A stretch of 64,000 nucleotides of DNA from assembly GCA_965116165.1 (NCBI GenBank), contig OZ220484.1:1736001-1800000 (forward strand), read 5' to 3'. This DNA comes from Azophilus sp965116165 (lineage in GTDB: Bacteria; Pseudomonadota; Gammaproteobacteria; Pseudomonadales; Azotimanducaceae). Each line of letters opens with the position of its first letter. Within the stretch, counting starts at the first letter, position 1. The notes beneath the pieces are model-generated. The model searched no databases. It was not told the origin of the DNA and saw only the letters and a list, made by a program, of their open reading frames with translations. The position numbers and the translations under genes are program-made. Of the stretch, positions 25,024 through 36,000 are shown piece after piece.

Positions 25024-27833
25024 CGACGAATGATCGGCGCCTGATCGAGGACTACCTGCCCGTATCGTGGCTCAGCGCCGAAGCATCGGGAGAGCCACGG
25101 ACCAAGGGACACATTTCGACTTTGCACCTCTGGCGTGCGAGACGCCCTATTGTCGCCTGTCGTGCGGCAATCTATGCTGCTCTGGTGCAAGCACCCGGCT
25201 CGGAAGATGAAAGGGAAAACGAAGAACGGTTCCTGAAACGGCTGTGCCGATGGGGGGCACCGCAAGCGACTGTCGAGCAGGCCCGCCAGCGCATCGCGGC
25301 CAACCACCCTTACGCACCGCGAGTACTTGATTGCTTTGCCGGCGGTGGAGCCATTCCACTTGAAGCACTGCGCCTCGGCTGCGAATCCTTCGCGCTCGAC
25401 CTGAACCCGGTGGCCTATCTGATCCTCAAGGCGACATGCGAGTACCCGCAGCGATACGGCGCTTCTCTCTCCAAAGATGTGCGACAGTGGGCTGAGCGTG
25501 TCGCGGAGCGCGTACGGACCGCCACCGCCAATTTCTATCCCAGCATTCCGATTCCCGACAATGTCTTGGAAACTGCAACGGCTCAGACCACTCTGGCCGG
25601 AACGAACGATTTGCCACGGACGCTGACGCCCTTCGTTTTCCTCTGGGCCCGGACCGTCACATGTCCGAACCCCCAATGCCGTGCTGTCGTGCCGCTGTAC
25701 CGTCAGACATGGCTTCGAAAAAAGAGTACCGGCTATGTCGCCCTCCGTCCCGTGCCATGCAGGATGCAAGGCCGCGTCGATTTCGCAGTGCAAGAGGCGT
25801 CAAAACCACAGGCGCTGGGCTTCGATCCTTCCGTGGGGATGCGCGGTACGGCTACAAAATGTCTTTGCTGCGGGTCGGCTGTTTCCGCGAAGTACATACG
25901 CGGCTACGGCAACGAACAGGGTTTCGGGCAGCAGCTACTGTGCGTAATTTGCCTAAACCCGTTTGGTCCAGGAAAGCTCTACTTCGTCGATCACTCTTGG
26001 GTCGATGAGGAAGTGAAACGACAACATGCCGCCGAGGAACATGCCGCCGCGCTCGAACGGGAGTTGCGCGTTGTGACGATGGATGCAGACATCCCACCTA
26101 CAGGCAACGCCGGGCTCGCGACCGGCAAGAGCTACCTGTACGGCATCGAACGATTCCGGGACGCATACACGTCCAGACAACGTGCGGTGCTCCTAGAGTG
26201 GGTCCGACAGATCCATCTTGCTCACCGAGACATGCTGGCCAACGGAATTGACGAGGGGCGGGTGGAGGCAATCACCGTTTACCTCGCCCTATGGATGAGT
26301 CGCCTGACTGATCGCTTCAACGCCCTCGCCCGTTGGGAGAGCACGAGGGAAACGGTCCAGAGCCTCACTTCGATGAAGCGTATCGCGATGACTTGGGACT
26401 ATCCCGAAGTGAATGTATTTGCGGGGAGTTCCGGGAGTTGGCAATCGGCACTCGACTACGTGACCGCCGTAATTGATCGCGAGGCAGATGCCGGGTGGTC
26501 AGCAACTGTGTTGCGGGGAAGCGCCACGCGGCTCGCCACGGCCGGGCTTGAGGACTCGAGCTTCGATGCGGTGATCACCGACCCACCGTACTACGACAAC
26601 GAGTCCTACGCGGAGTTGTCCGATACTTTCTACGTGTGGCTGCAACCGGCGCTTCAGAAGATATTCCCCGAGCATTTTGCTTCGCGACTGACACCGAAGC
26701 GCTTGGAATGTGTCGCAGCCGCTTACCGTCAAGGAGGAACGAAAGAACACGCCAACCAACACTTTGAACGACGCCTTTCCGAAGCCTTGGTCGAGGTACG
26801 GCGGATCCTCAAGCCAAATGGTGTGCTGACACTCGTATACGCCCACCGTACCACGGCAGGCTGGGCCACATTGGTCAACGCACTTCGCGATGCACGGTTT
26901 GAAGTAACAGAAGCTTGGCCGATTGAGACCGAAACGAAGTCGAGAGCGGCTCATCAGGGAGACGCGGCTCTTCGCTCCTCCATTTTCATCGTCTCACGGC
27001 CTCGCCAGAGTACGCAGGTCGGGCGCTATGAGCAGGATGTGCTGCCGACCCTGAAGGAGATCGTATCCGAGCGTGTCAGCACTCTCTGGAACGGTGGTCG
27101 AGGTCTGGGTGGTGCCGACCTGTTAATGGCGTCTGTAGGCGCGGGCCTTCGCTCCTACACGCGATTTCATCAAGTCGAGTACGCCAACGGCGACCAAATG
27201 ACGCCTGAGGCCTTTATGCGCGAGGTCGAAGGTGCTGTTCTGGAAGCGATGTTCGACGAGCTGTTCGATCTTCCAAGTACTGGCGTCGCGGCCATTGACC
27301 CAGTGACGCGCTTCTATGTCCTCTGGCGATTTACTTATGGAGCCGCGCCGCTCGACGCGGGAGAAGCATTTGTTTTCTGCTATCCGCAGAACATTGAGTT
27401 GGATGAATCCTCCGGCATCTTGGGCGATGCGCCGGCGCTTGTTGAGAAGATGGGCACTGAGGTTCGCGTCCGCACGTTCGCCGAACGCGGCCAAGACGAA
27501 CGGCTCGGGATCGCACGAAATGGGTTGTCAGCACCAATCATTGATCTTCTGCATCGGATCATCTGGCTGATGGAAGAAGACCCAGCGGAGTTGCCCGTCT
27601 TTTTTCGCCGAACGCGGCCCAACAAGGAGCAGCTACGTCTCGTGGTGCAGTCGTTGTCGGGTCCCGTACTCACGGCCCGCTCGGCAACTGAAGATGGCCT
27701 GTCCGTCGAGATGTCCTTGCTCCACAAGCTCAGTGCCAATTGGCGTTCCATCACGGAAGATCACACCATACATCCCCGTTTCGCTCGTGAGCCCGACGAT
27801 GGAACTTTGCCGCTCTTTGGAGATAGTCAATGA
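25020..27833 (+). CDS. DUF1156 domain DNA adenine methyltransferase
   Basis: A 937-residue amino-methyltransferase. The N-terminal DUF1156 segment (RLIEDYLPV and HISTLHLWRARRP, residues 8-43) precedes the SAM motif VLDCFAGGGAIPLEALRLG (102-120). Two pairs of Cys-x2/4-Cys (CPNPQC; CLCCG with CVICLNP) suggest zinc ribbons in the middle. The catalytic motif is DPPYYDN (~residue 521), followed by the conserved SDTFYVWL. The start is TTG at 25020, overlapping the UvrD stop (TTGA). Family knowledge: DUF1156 methylases mark host DNA in defence loci and usually pair with a DUF499 ATPase, which follows here with a 4-base overlap. Confidence 0.88.
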   Translation: MTTNDRRLIEDYLPVSWLSAEASGEPRTKGHISTLHLWRARRPIVACRAAIYAALVQAPGSEDERENEERFLKRLCRWGAPQATVEQARQRIAANHPYAPRVLDCFAGGGAIPLEALRLGCESFALDLNPVAYLILKATCEYPQRYGASLSKDVRQWAERVAERVRTATANFYPSIPIPDNVLETATAQTTLAGTNDLPRTLTPFVFLWARTVTCPNPQCRAVVPLYRQTWLRKKSTGYVALRPVPCRMQGRVDFAVQEASKPQALGFDPSVGMRGTATKCLCCGSAVSAKYIRGYGNEQGFGQQLLCVICLNPFGPGKLYFVDHSWVDEEVKRQHAAEEHAAALERELRVVTMDADIPPTGNAGLATGKSYLYGIERFRDAYTSRQRAVLLEWVRQIHLAHRDMLANGIDEGRVEAITVYLALWMSRLTDRFNALARWESTRETVQSLTSMKRIAMTWDYPEVNVFAGSSGSWQSALDYVTAVIDREADAGWSATVLRGSATRLATAGLEDSSFDAVITDPPYYDNESYAELSDTFYVWLQPALQKIFPEHFASRLTPKRLECVAAAYRQGGTKEHANQHFERRLSEALVEVRRILKPNGVLTLVYAHRTTAGWATLVNALRDARFEVTEAWPIETETKSRAAHQGDAALRSSIFIVSRPRQSTQVGRYEQDVLPTLKEIVSERVSTLWNGGRGLGGADLLMASVGAGLRSYTRFHQVEYANGDQMTPEAFMREVEGAVLEAMFDELFDLPSTGVAAIDPVTRFYVLWRFTYGAAPLDAGEAFVFCYPQNIELDESSGILGDAPALVEKMGTEVRVRTFAERGQDERLGIARNGLSAPIIDLLHRIIWLMEEDPAELPVFFRRTRPNKEQLRLVVQSLSGPVLTARSATEDGLSVEMSLLHKLSANWRSITEDHTIHPRFAREPDDGTLPLFGDSQ

Positions 27834-30751
27834 GTGCTTCCAACGTACGCCCCTGGCTCCAGTGCGTCGCCCTGCATCCCGATGTGCTCGCCGACGACTT
27901 TTCCGAAGACATCTTTGCACTCGACCTTGGTCTTCTGTCCGACTACCTGATCGCCAAGGATCTCGGAAAGCCGGAAGCCGATCTGAGGCGGGTGCCTGTG
28001 GTCTACCGGGATGCCGACAGCTTCTTCGCCGCGTCGTACCTGACGAGCGGCCTCAAGTCCCTTCTCGAAGATGTGCTGGGCCGCCTTGCCGGGACGGAAG
28101 GGAACCGGGTTCTGAGGCTCCAGACACCGTTCGGCGGCGGTAAATCCCATACTCTTGCCGCCCTGTTGCATGCTGCCCGATCACGCGCCGCGCTTGACGC
28201 GCTGCCGCAGGCGGCCGGACTGCCGCGGCCCAAAGGGGTGCGGGTGGCCGTGGTGGACGGGCAGTTCTTCGATCCAACGAACGGCAAACGGACCCCAGGC
28301 GGGGACATTTCTGCAAGGACACTCTGGGGCTGGATCGCGTGGACCCTCGGGGGGCAGGACGGCTACGAACTGGTGCGTGCGCAGGACGAAGCCCAGGTCG
28401 CACCGGGCGCTGATACACTCGTCGAGCTGCTCAGAGGCGGACCGAGCCTGATCCTGCTCGACGAATTGCTGCAATATCTCATCAGCGCTGGCGGAATCCG
28501 CATCGAACAGACCACCCTCCGCGACGAGACTCTGTTGTTTCTGCAGCGGTTGACGGTCGCGGCCGGGAGCGTGGACAACACGGCGCTTGTTTTTTCCCTT
28601 CAGTCCAGCCAGCGCGAATCCCTTGAGTACACGAGCCTGCTGCAAACCGTAGAGCACCTTGTCGCACGCAAGGATCAGCGACGGGAGCCAGTCGAAGGCA
28701 ACGAGATCCTGAACGTCATCCAGCGTCGGTTGCTTGCCGGAGCCCCCGACGCGAGTATTGCCGCAGCGACGGCGGAAGCCTACGGCCAAGTCTTCACGCA
28801 AATGCGACGCGCCCACGCGCGCGGCGAAGGAGAGCGATGGCAGGCCGAGGAAGACGGACGAGCCCTGCGTGAGCGAATCAGGGCGTCATACCCTTTCCAC
28901 CCGACGCTGATCGACCTGATGCGCGAACGCTGGGCCGCCATCCCGGACTTTCAGCGCACTCGCGGGGCACTGCGCTTCCTTGCATCGTGCTTGCGCACTG
29001 CCCACCGGACAGGTGCCTCCCGGGCGCTGCTCAGCCTAGGTGATGTTCCCATCCACGACAACACCGTCCGCCTCGCTTTTTTCAAGGAGGTCGGCCAGCG
29101 CGAGGACTTTCAGGCCTGTCTGGAACATGACCTCACCGGCGCAAACGCGCGAGCTCGCCGTATCGACGAACGGCGTGCGCGTGAAGTGACGACGGAAGCC
29201 GGCAAGCAACCGGCCACCCGCCTTGCCACGGCGATGCTGCTCTACTCGTTCGGTGGCCTGCGGCGTGGGGAGGGTGACCAGGGCGAACTCCTTCCACCGG
29301 GGGTCGGCGAGCCGGACCTGTTGGCCGCGAGCATTGGGCCGGATCTCGATACCACCACCATTCAGGCGTGCCTAAAGGAGCTTGGGGAACAGTGCCTTTA
29401 TCTGCACTTCGACGGCGTGCGCTACTGTTTCAAGAAAGATCCGAACGTCACGCTGCTCGTCGAACAGGAAGCCGAAACGGTCGGGCGGGACGAAGGCAGC
29501 ATCATGGCTCGTATTCGCCAGATGATCGAGGAGCGGCTGGCCGGACAGCCCGTCATCGTCTGGCCCACCAAACCGGGCGATGTGCCGGACCGAGAGCCAG
29601 AGTTTCTCCTCGCCTACCTGCCGCTTGAGTTCGCGGCGCAACCGGCCTCGGCGCAGAAGCGCAGTGCGCTGGAGATTTGCGAGCAATACGGGAATCGCCA
29701 GCGCGAGTTCCGCAATGGCCTGGGGCTGGCCGTTCCGTCAGCCGATCAGGTCGAGGTTCTGCGTCGTGGCGTTCGCTACCTCCTCGCGATCGAGCGGATA
29801 CAGGGCAAATGGCGCGAGCACAAACTCACGGATGCGCAGCGAAGCCAGCTTCGGGAGCGCCTCTCCACTGAGAAGACGGCAACCGAGTCGGCCTTGCTCA
29901 AGCTCTACGGCGAAGTCTGGCTCCTCGTATCCGGCGAGGGGGAATTGACGCTGGAGACCGTCGGCATTGGCGGCCGCCCGTTGCAGACGACGCTTGATAA
30001 CAAGAAACGCGCTCTCATCCATCAGCGTCTGATGGAACTGCTCACCACGGTCCAGAGACGGATTTTTGGAACACTTGCTCCCGGCAAGATCACCGAGCTG
30101 TTCAGGCTCGGCGAGTCGGGAAGCTACGCCGCCGGAATCGCCACGACCGAGGTGCTGAAGGGATTCTACGAGTTCCTCGGCTTCCCTCGGCTACTCTCGG
30201 CCGAAGTCGTGCGCAAGGCGGTCGCACGTGGAGTGGATACCGGTCTCTTCGGCTACACCACTGGGCAACCGCAACTCGGAGACGACGGGTGCTACCTCAT
30301 TGACCGGAGCCGCGTCGCCTTCGAACGCAGTGTGGCGGACGACGAGATCGACTTGGACGCGGGTTTGCTCATCGCCCCCGCGGCTATTCCTGAGACGGCG
30401 TCGGTGTCCGACAGTGAGAGTATCGGCAGTACTGGGGGCGGAGAGGGCACGGAGCATACCGAAGAAAGCGACGATTCCGACGAGCATTCCTCCTCTGGAA
30501 ATGAATCGAGCGTGGGGGATGGATCGGGCATGGCTTACTCCACCGGCGGTCGCCAAATCGTCGTTTCCTTTGTGGCGGACCAAAGAGAGAAGGTCTTCGA
30601 AGCATGGGATGCAGTGGCCAATCTCGCAGACATGGCGGGCACTATTTCCATCAAGGTATCGGCAATGGCCCCCGAAGGATACGACCGGGCCAAGCTGGAG
30701 AACGGTGTGTTTGAGCCGCTACGCGAGCTCGGCCTCATCCAGGATGATTGA
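27830..30751 (+). CDS. DUF499 domain ATPase
   Basis: A 973-residue protein, last gene of the operon. It has Walker A TPFGGGKSHT (residues 99-108), Walker B LILLDELLQYL (~207-217) and the conserved SLQSSQRE sensor region; these identify the DUF499 family of large P-loop ATPases that accompany DUF1156 methylases. Residues ~855-905 form a Ser/Glu/Asp/Gly-rich, probably disordered linker, followed by a small C-terminal domain (RQIVVSFVADQREKVFEAW). ATGA overlap with the methylase stop. It probably acts as a switch or scaffold ATPase that recruits the effectors; the exact role is not established. Confidence 0.88.
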   Translation: MSASNVRPWLQCVALHPDVLADDFSEDIFALDLGLLSDYLIAKDLGKPEADLRRVPVVYRDADSFFAASYLTSGLKSLLEDVLGRLAGTEGNRVLRLQTPFGGGKSHTLAALLHAARSRAALDALPQAAGLPRPKGVRVAVVDGQFFDPTNGKRTPGGDISARTLWGWIAWTLGGQDGYELVRAQDEAQVAPGADTLVELLRGGPSLILLDELLQYLISAGGIRIEQTTLRDETLLFLQRLTVAAGSVDNTALVFSLQSSQRESLEYTSLLQTVEHLVARKDQRREPVEGNEILNVIQRRLLAGAPDASIAAATAEAYGQVFTQMRRAHARGEGERWQAEEDGRALRERIRASYPFHPTLIDLMRERWAAIPDFQRTRGALRFLASCLRTAHRTGASRALLSLGDVPIHDNTVRLAFFKEVGQREDFQACLEHDLTGANARARRIDERRAREVTTEAGKQPATRLATAMLLYSFGGLRRGEGDQGELLPPGVGEPDLLAASIGPDLDTTTIQACLKELGEQCLYLHFDGVRYCFKKDPNVTLLVEQEAETVGRDEGSIMARIRQMIEERLAGQPVIVWPTKPGDVPDREPEFLLAYLPLEFAAQPASAQKRSALEICEQYGNRQREFRNGLGLAVPSADQVEVLRRGVRYLLAIERIQGKWREHKLTDAQRSQLRERLSTEKTATESALLKLYGEVWLLVSGEGELTLETVGIGGRPLQTTLDNKKRALIHQRLMELLTTVQRRIFGTLAPGKITELFRLGESGSYAAGIATTEVLKGFYEFLGFPRLLSAEVVRKAVARGVDTGLFGYTTGQPQLGDDGCYLIDRSRVAFERSVADDEIDLDAGLLIAPAAIPETASVSDSESIGSTGGGEGTEHTEESDDSDEHSSSGNESSVGDGSGMAYSTGGRQIVVSFVADQREKVFEAWDAVANLADMAGTISIKVSAMAPEGYDRAKLENGVFEPLRELGLIQDD

Positions 30752-30784
30752 TTAGGCACCTCGACCACTCAGAAGAATGAGCGC

Positions 30785-31249
30785 ATGTACCTGACGCGAA
30801 TTCAACTGGCGAAATACGGGCCGATCTAGTGTCCTGTCCGGGAAATACGCATATTATTCGACCTGTGTGTAATGGATAGTATATTATTGATTTTAAATGA
30901 AATTATTTTTCATAGGCCGACGATCATTTTATAGCGAATTTACCGGACAGAACACTAGGATCTGGATATTCGTTTCCCATTCGACGGAGAGCGGCCCAAA
31001 CCTGTTTTATTGGTCGGTGAGAACGGGTCCGGCAAAACCATAGTCCTTTCCCATATAGTTAACGCCATGGTCATGGCCAAGGATACGGTTTACCAAGAAT
31101 CAAGTGAGTTGGATGTCGGGAGGGCATTCAAGCTACACAGCAACTCCTACGCTTCCGCCGGCACCGAGTATTATTACTACGCCCGATGCTGTTGGTCGAA
31201 GGTGAAACGGATCGGAACTGCTTGCAGCGGAGTTGCTCGCAAAGGGTGA
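30785..31249 (+). pseudogene. AAA ATPase gene interrupted by a miniature element and truncated
   Basis: ATG at 30785 starts MYLTRIQLAKYGPI, the usual start of RecF/SMC-like AAA ATPases. A TAG and a 133-bp element follow at 30826. Beyond it, from 30959, the frame continues DLDIRFPFDGERPKPVLLVG and ENGSGKTIVLSHIVNAMV (Walker A), then reads to GTEYYYYAR and degenerates by ~31180. Related intact proteins are ~600 residues or more, so only ~90 codons survive. It lies 34 bases after the DUF499 gene in the same direction and may have been the sixth gene of the operon or of a neighbouring defence system. Confidence 0.75.
30826..30958. mobile_element. MITE with IS630-like CTAG target
   Basis: The element has ~21-bp terminal inverted repeats: left end CTAGTGTCCTGTCCGGGAAA, right end reading inward CTAGTGTTCTGTCCGGTAAA, with two mismatches. 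Both ends coincide with CTAG, the preferred target of IS630-family transposases with TA duplication. The inside is AT-rich and too short for a transposase. It split the AAA ATPase gene. If one TA copy is removed in silico, an in-frame TAG still remains, so the gene may already have carried a nonsense codon. Confidence 0.8.
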
Positions 31250-31257
31250 TGTCCTTA

Positions 31258-31319
31258 CGGCATGTTGAGCACGCGGCGGGAGTACGCCCGGTGATTTCGC
31301 TGCTATTGACGGCCGCAGT
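31258..31319. repeat. 62-bp inverted repeat, left of gdhA
   Basis: This segment is the reverse complement of 32870-32931 with a few differences. The two copies enclose gdhA. Directly beside the left copy is a 21-base sequence (31321-31341, GTTTATTCATGAATAGGTCG) that is repeated in direct orientation at 32998-33018. Confidence 0.75.
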
Positions 31320-31474
31320 GGTTTATTCATGAATAGGTCGGACCAAAGAGTCGAGATGCACATGCCGCTTGTAAACGGAGTTCATCAACCACAAATTTTG
31401 CCAACTGCGACGCCTTTGGGCTTTTGGCGACAGAGCCCCTTCCGTAGAATGCCGCCGTTTCGGTGCATTAGGCC

Positions 31475-32836
<1,362 letters not shown>

Positions 32837-32869
32837 ATGACTATGCGGAAGGTGGCGGGCTGGGCGGAT

Positions 32870-32931
32870 ACTGCGGCCGTCAATAGCGGCGATATCACTG
32901 GCCGTGCTCCCGCCGCGTACTCAACATGCCG
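32870..32931. repeat. 62-bp inverted repeat, right of gdhA
   Basis: Reverse complement of 31258-31319, beginning 33 bases after the gdhA stop. The rest of the gap to the surface protein gene (32932-33019) contains the second copy of the 21-base direct repeat. Confidence 0.75.
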
Positions 32932-33019
32932 CCAAGCACACCTGCGCGCGCTCTTACCCCGCGCACCCAGTACTTTCACTCTTGTCGGCCTCGCCATGTT
33001 TATTCATGAATAGGTCGGG

Positions 33020-36000
33020 CTAGTTGACCGTGGCGCCGCGCACCGGGATGTGGAGCGTGTCCGTGCTGCCGTCCAGCAGGTTCACCTGGGTCGTCGCCAC
33101 CCGGATGTCCCCCGGCGCCGCGACCACGCTCAGCGTCGCCGACGCCCGCCGACGCGGACCCGCGAACTCGACCAGGTCCGAAACCCGCAGCACCACCTGA
33201 CCGCCCGCCGGGACCGTGCCGACCGCCGCCGCCGTCGGCGTCGCCCGCGTCCCCGCCTCCGTCACCAGCGAGCCCAGGTCGTACCTCGCGTCGCGCGCCC
33301 CCTCGTTGACGATGATCAGGCGCTGGTTGTACTTCCCCGACGCGGTCAGATAGGTCAGCCGGGCCGTCGTCCCGTTGCGCCGGATCCGGCCGATCACACC
33401 CGTCGCCAGCGTCTCGTCGGCGTCGCCGACCCCGGTGCGGCTGACCGTCCCGCGGTACAGCCCGGCCGGAATCGGGGCCCCGTTCGCGGCGGCCACCCGA
33501 ACGCACAGATGGTGCGTCCCCGCGTTCCGCCCCCCGAGCGTCGCCCTGTCCGGCGGGCCGCCGGCCGCCGGCGCCAGGTTGCCCGTCGCCGGCGACCCCG
33601 CGGCGCCGGCCGCCGGGCAGACCCCCGACGGGTCCGCCGCGTCCGCGGGAATCCCCAGGCTGAACGCCCCGATCGAGAAGTCCCCCTCAACCGCGAGGTT
33701 GACGCTGCCGTCGGGCAGCAGGTCGCTCCCCGTGGCGATCCCGCCGGTGGTGGGATTGTGGAGGTTGTTCCCCGCGATCGTCGCCCTGGCCGAGCCCAGA
33801 ACCGCCGCGTCCGTCACGCCGCCGGCCGCGGCCGCGTCCCGGAACCACAGGAACGGTTGCGGGGAGGTGCCCACGTGCGCGACAACGGGTTGGGTCGCCG
33901 CCTCCACCCCGGCGTCCAGACCGTCGACGACCCGCACGATGGTGGCCGCGCCGCCCAGAGCCACGGACGCGTTGCGGCCCGCCAGGGCGTCGTCCGCGTC
34001 GCCGTGCAGCGAGATGCCCGCCGTGTACGCGCCCTCGCCCGCCGGCACCGCCAGGTGGTCGGCGATGTCGGCGAATATCCTCGTGGGCTCATTGGGGGTG
34101 CCGCACTTCGGGCCGCCGCCGGCGACGGCGCGCGCCTCGGGGGGAAGGTGTCTGCCCCCGTCCCGGCTCGGGAGGTCCAGGCCGAAATCGTCGTCCGCGC
34201 CCGTTTCGAGCCGGAAGACCGCGACGCTTTCCCCCGCCCGCCCCGCGACGAGGGATGTCCCGATCGCCTTGCCCGCCGACGTGACGTGGTCCGGATTGAT
34301 GAACGCCGCGCCATTCTCCATCGTGCACGACGAGGGCGGCCTCAGGGGGTTCGCGGACCAGCGCCACCCGATGTCGCCGACATTCTTCCCCTCGGCGAAC
34401 ACCATCCCCCCGCCCAGCGCCAGGCGGACATGGACCGACTCGTCCACCAGGATGCGCCGCCCGAGCGCCGCCGCCACCCGGTGCCGGGTGTCGGTGGCCA
34501 CCGCGGCCACCGGGCTCTTGATGTTGACGGTCGTCTTGCCGGCCGGAACCACGACCAGCTCCCGGGCGTACTCCACCGGCTCGGGCGCCAGGCCGCCGGC
34601 GCCGTCCAGTTGCTGATAGGTCATGCCGCCCGTCGGCGACTCCGCCGGATCCGTCCCCCGGGCGCCCGGCGTCGTGTCCCTCACCGTCACGGAGACGCTG
34701 TCGATGGCGAGCGCGGCGCCGTAGTCGTTGTCGGTGCTGGCCGATGTGTGCGTCAGGGTCGCCGTGTCGTTGGCCGTGTCGGCGTCGGCTCCGGCGCTGA
34801 CCGTCACCGTCTGCGCCGTGCCGTGGTTGGCCGGCGTGAACGTCAGCGGCGAGCCCGCCACCGTCACCTCGCCCGAGGCGCCGCCCACCGTCACCGTCAC
34901 GTTCGCCGCCGGCGCCGTGTACAGCCTCAGGGTGTAGGCGCCGCTGCCGCCCTCGTCGATCGTCAGCGAGGTCGGCGAGATCGCCACGCCCGGCACCGCG
35001 TTGACCGTCACCGCCACCGTGCCGGCGTCCGGTATCGCATCCGCCGCGGCCCCCGTCAGCCGGAAGGCGTGATTGATGGTCGCCGTCCCCGCCCCCACGC
35101 CGGTCACCGTCACCGTCTTCGCCGTGTTGTAGTTGCCCGTGGTGAAGGTCAGGCTCGCCGGACGCACCGTCGCCGCCGACATGTCGTCGCTGATGATCGA
35201 CAGCGTGCCCGCATGCGCCTGCGTCAACGCCACCGTGTAGGTGGCCGTGGCGCCGGTCGCCACCGACACCGGCGCTCCGGCGATCGTCAGGGCTGGTCTG
35301 TCATCATCGTCATCGCTGAGGGTCACCGTGCGGATATTGGACCAGAGGCCATTCCCATTGAACCCCCGTCCCCGGACCCTCACCTCCACTACCGCGCCCT
35401 CGGGGTAGCCGCCTCCCAACCAGGAAACCGTCCGCGCCGAACGTACCGCCGCACTGGTGGTGCGACCGTATTCCTGCCAGTTGGCGCTCCCCCTGAGACG
35501 ATAGCCCATCTGCCAATGATTCCAGGTGGCTCCACTGGGGAGAAGCTCACCAGTGTGGGTCCACGTCAGTTGGACCCCCAGATCATAGCTGGGCACATTC
35601 GATGTGGCCCCCGTCAGCACCGGCGCCGCCAGCGCATACGGCGTCGCCGTCACCTCGTCCGACCACACCGACGAAACCGACGACGCGCCGCTGCCGCGGC
35701 GGGCGAACAGCCGGAACCTGTATTCCGTCCCGCCCGTCAGCCCCGTCACGGTGGTGCTCGTCGCGCCGCCGTCCGACACCGTCGTGGTGCTGCTCCACCC
35801 GCCCGAACTCTTGTACTGGTAGCCCCAGCTCGCGATATTCGTCTGGGCGGTCCAGCCCAGGGTGACCGAGCGGTCACCCGCCGTCGCCGTCAGCACCGGC
35901 TTGGACGGCCTGGGATTGACATTCGGCGTCGCCGTCACCACCGCCGACTGCGCGCCGACGCCGGAATCGTTCCTCGCCCGGATGCGGAAGCTGTATTCGC

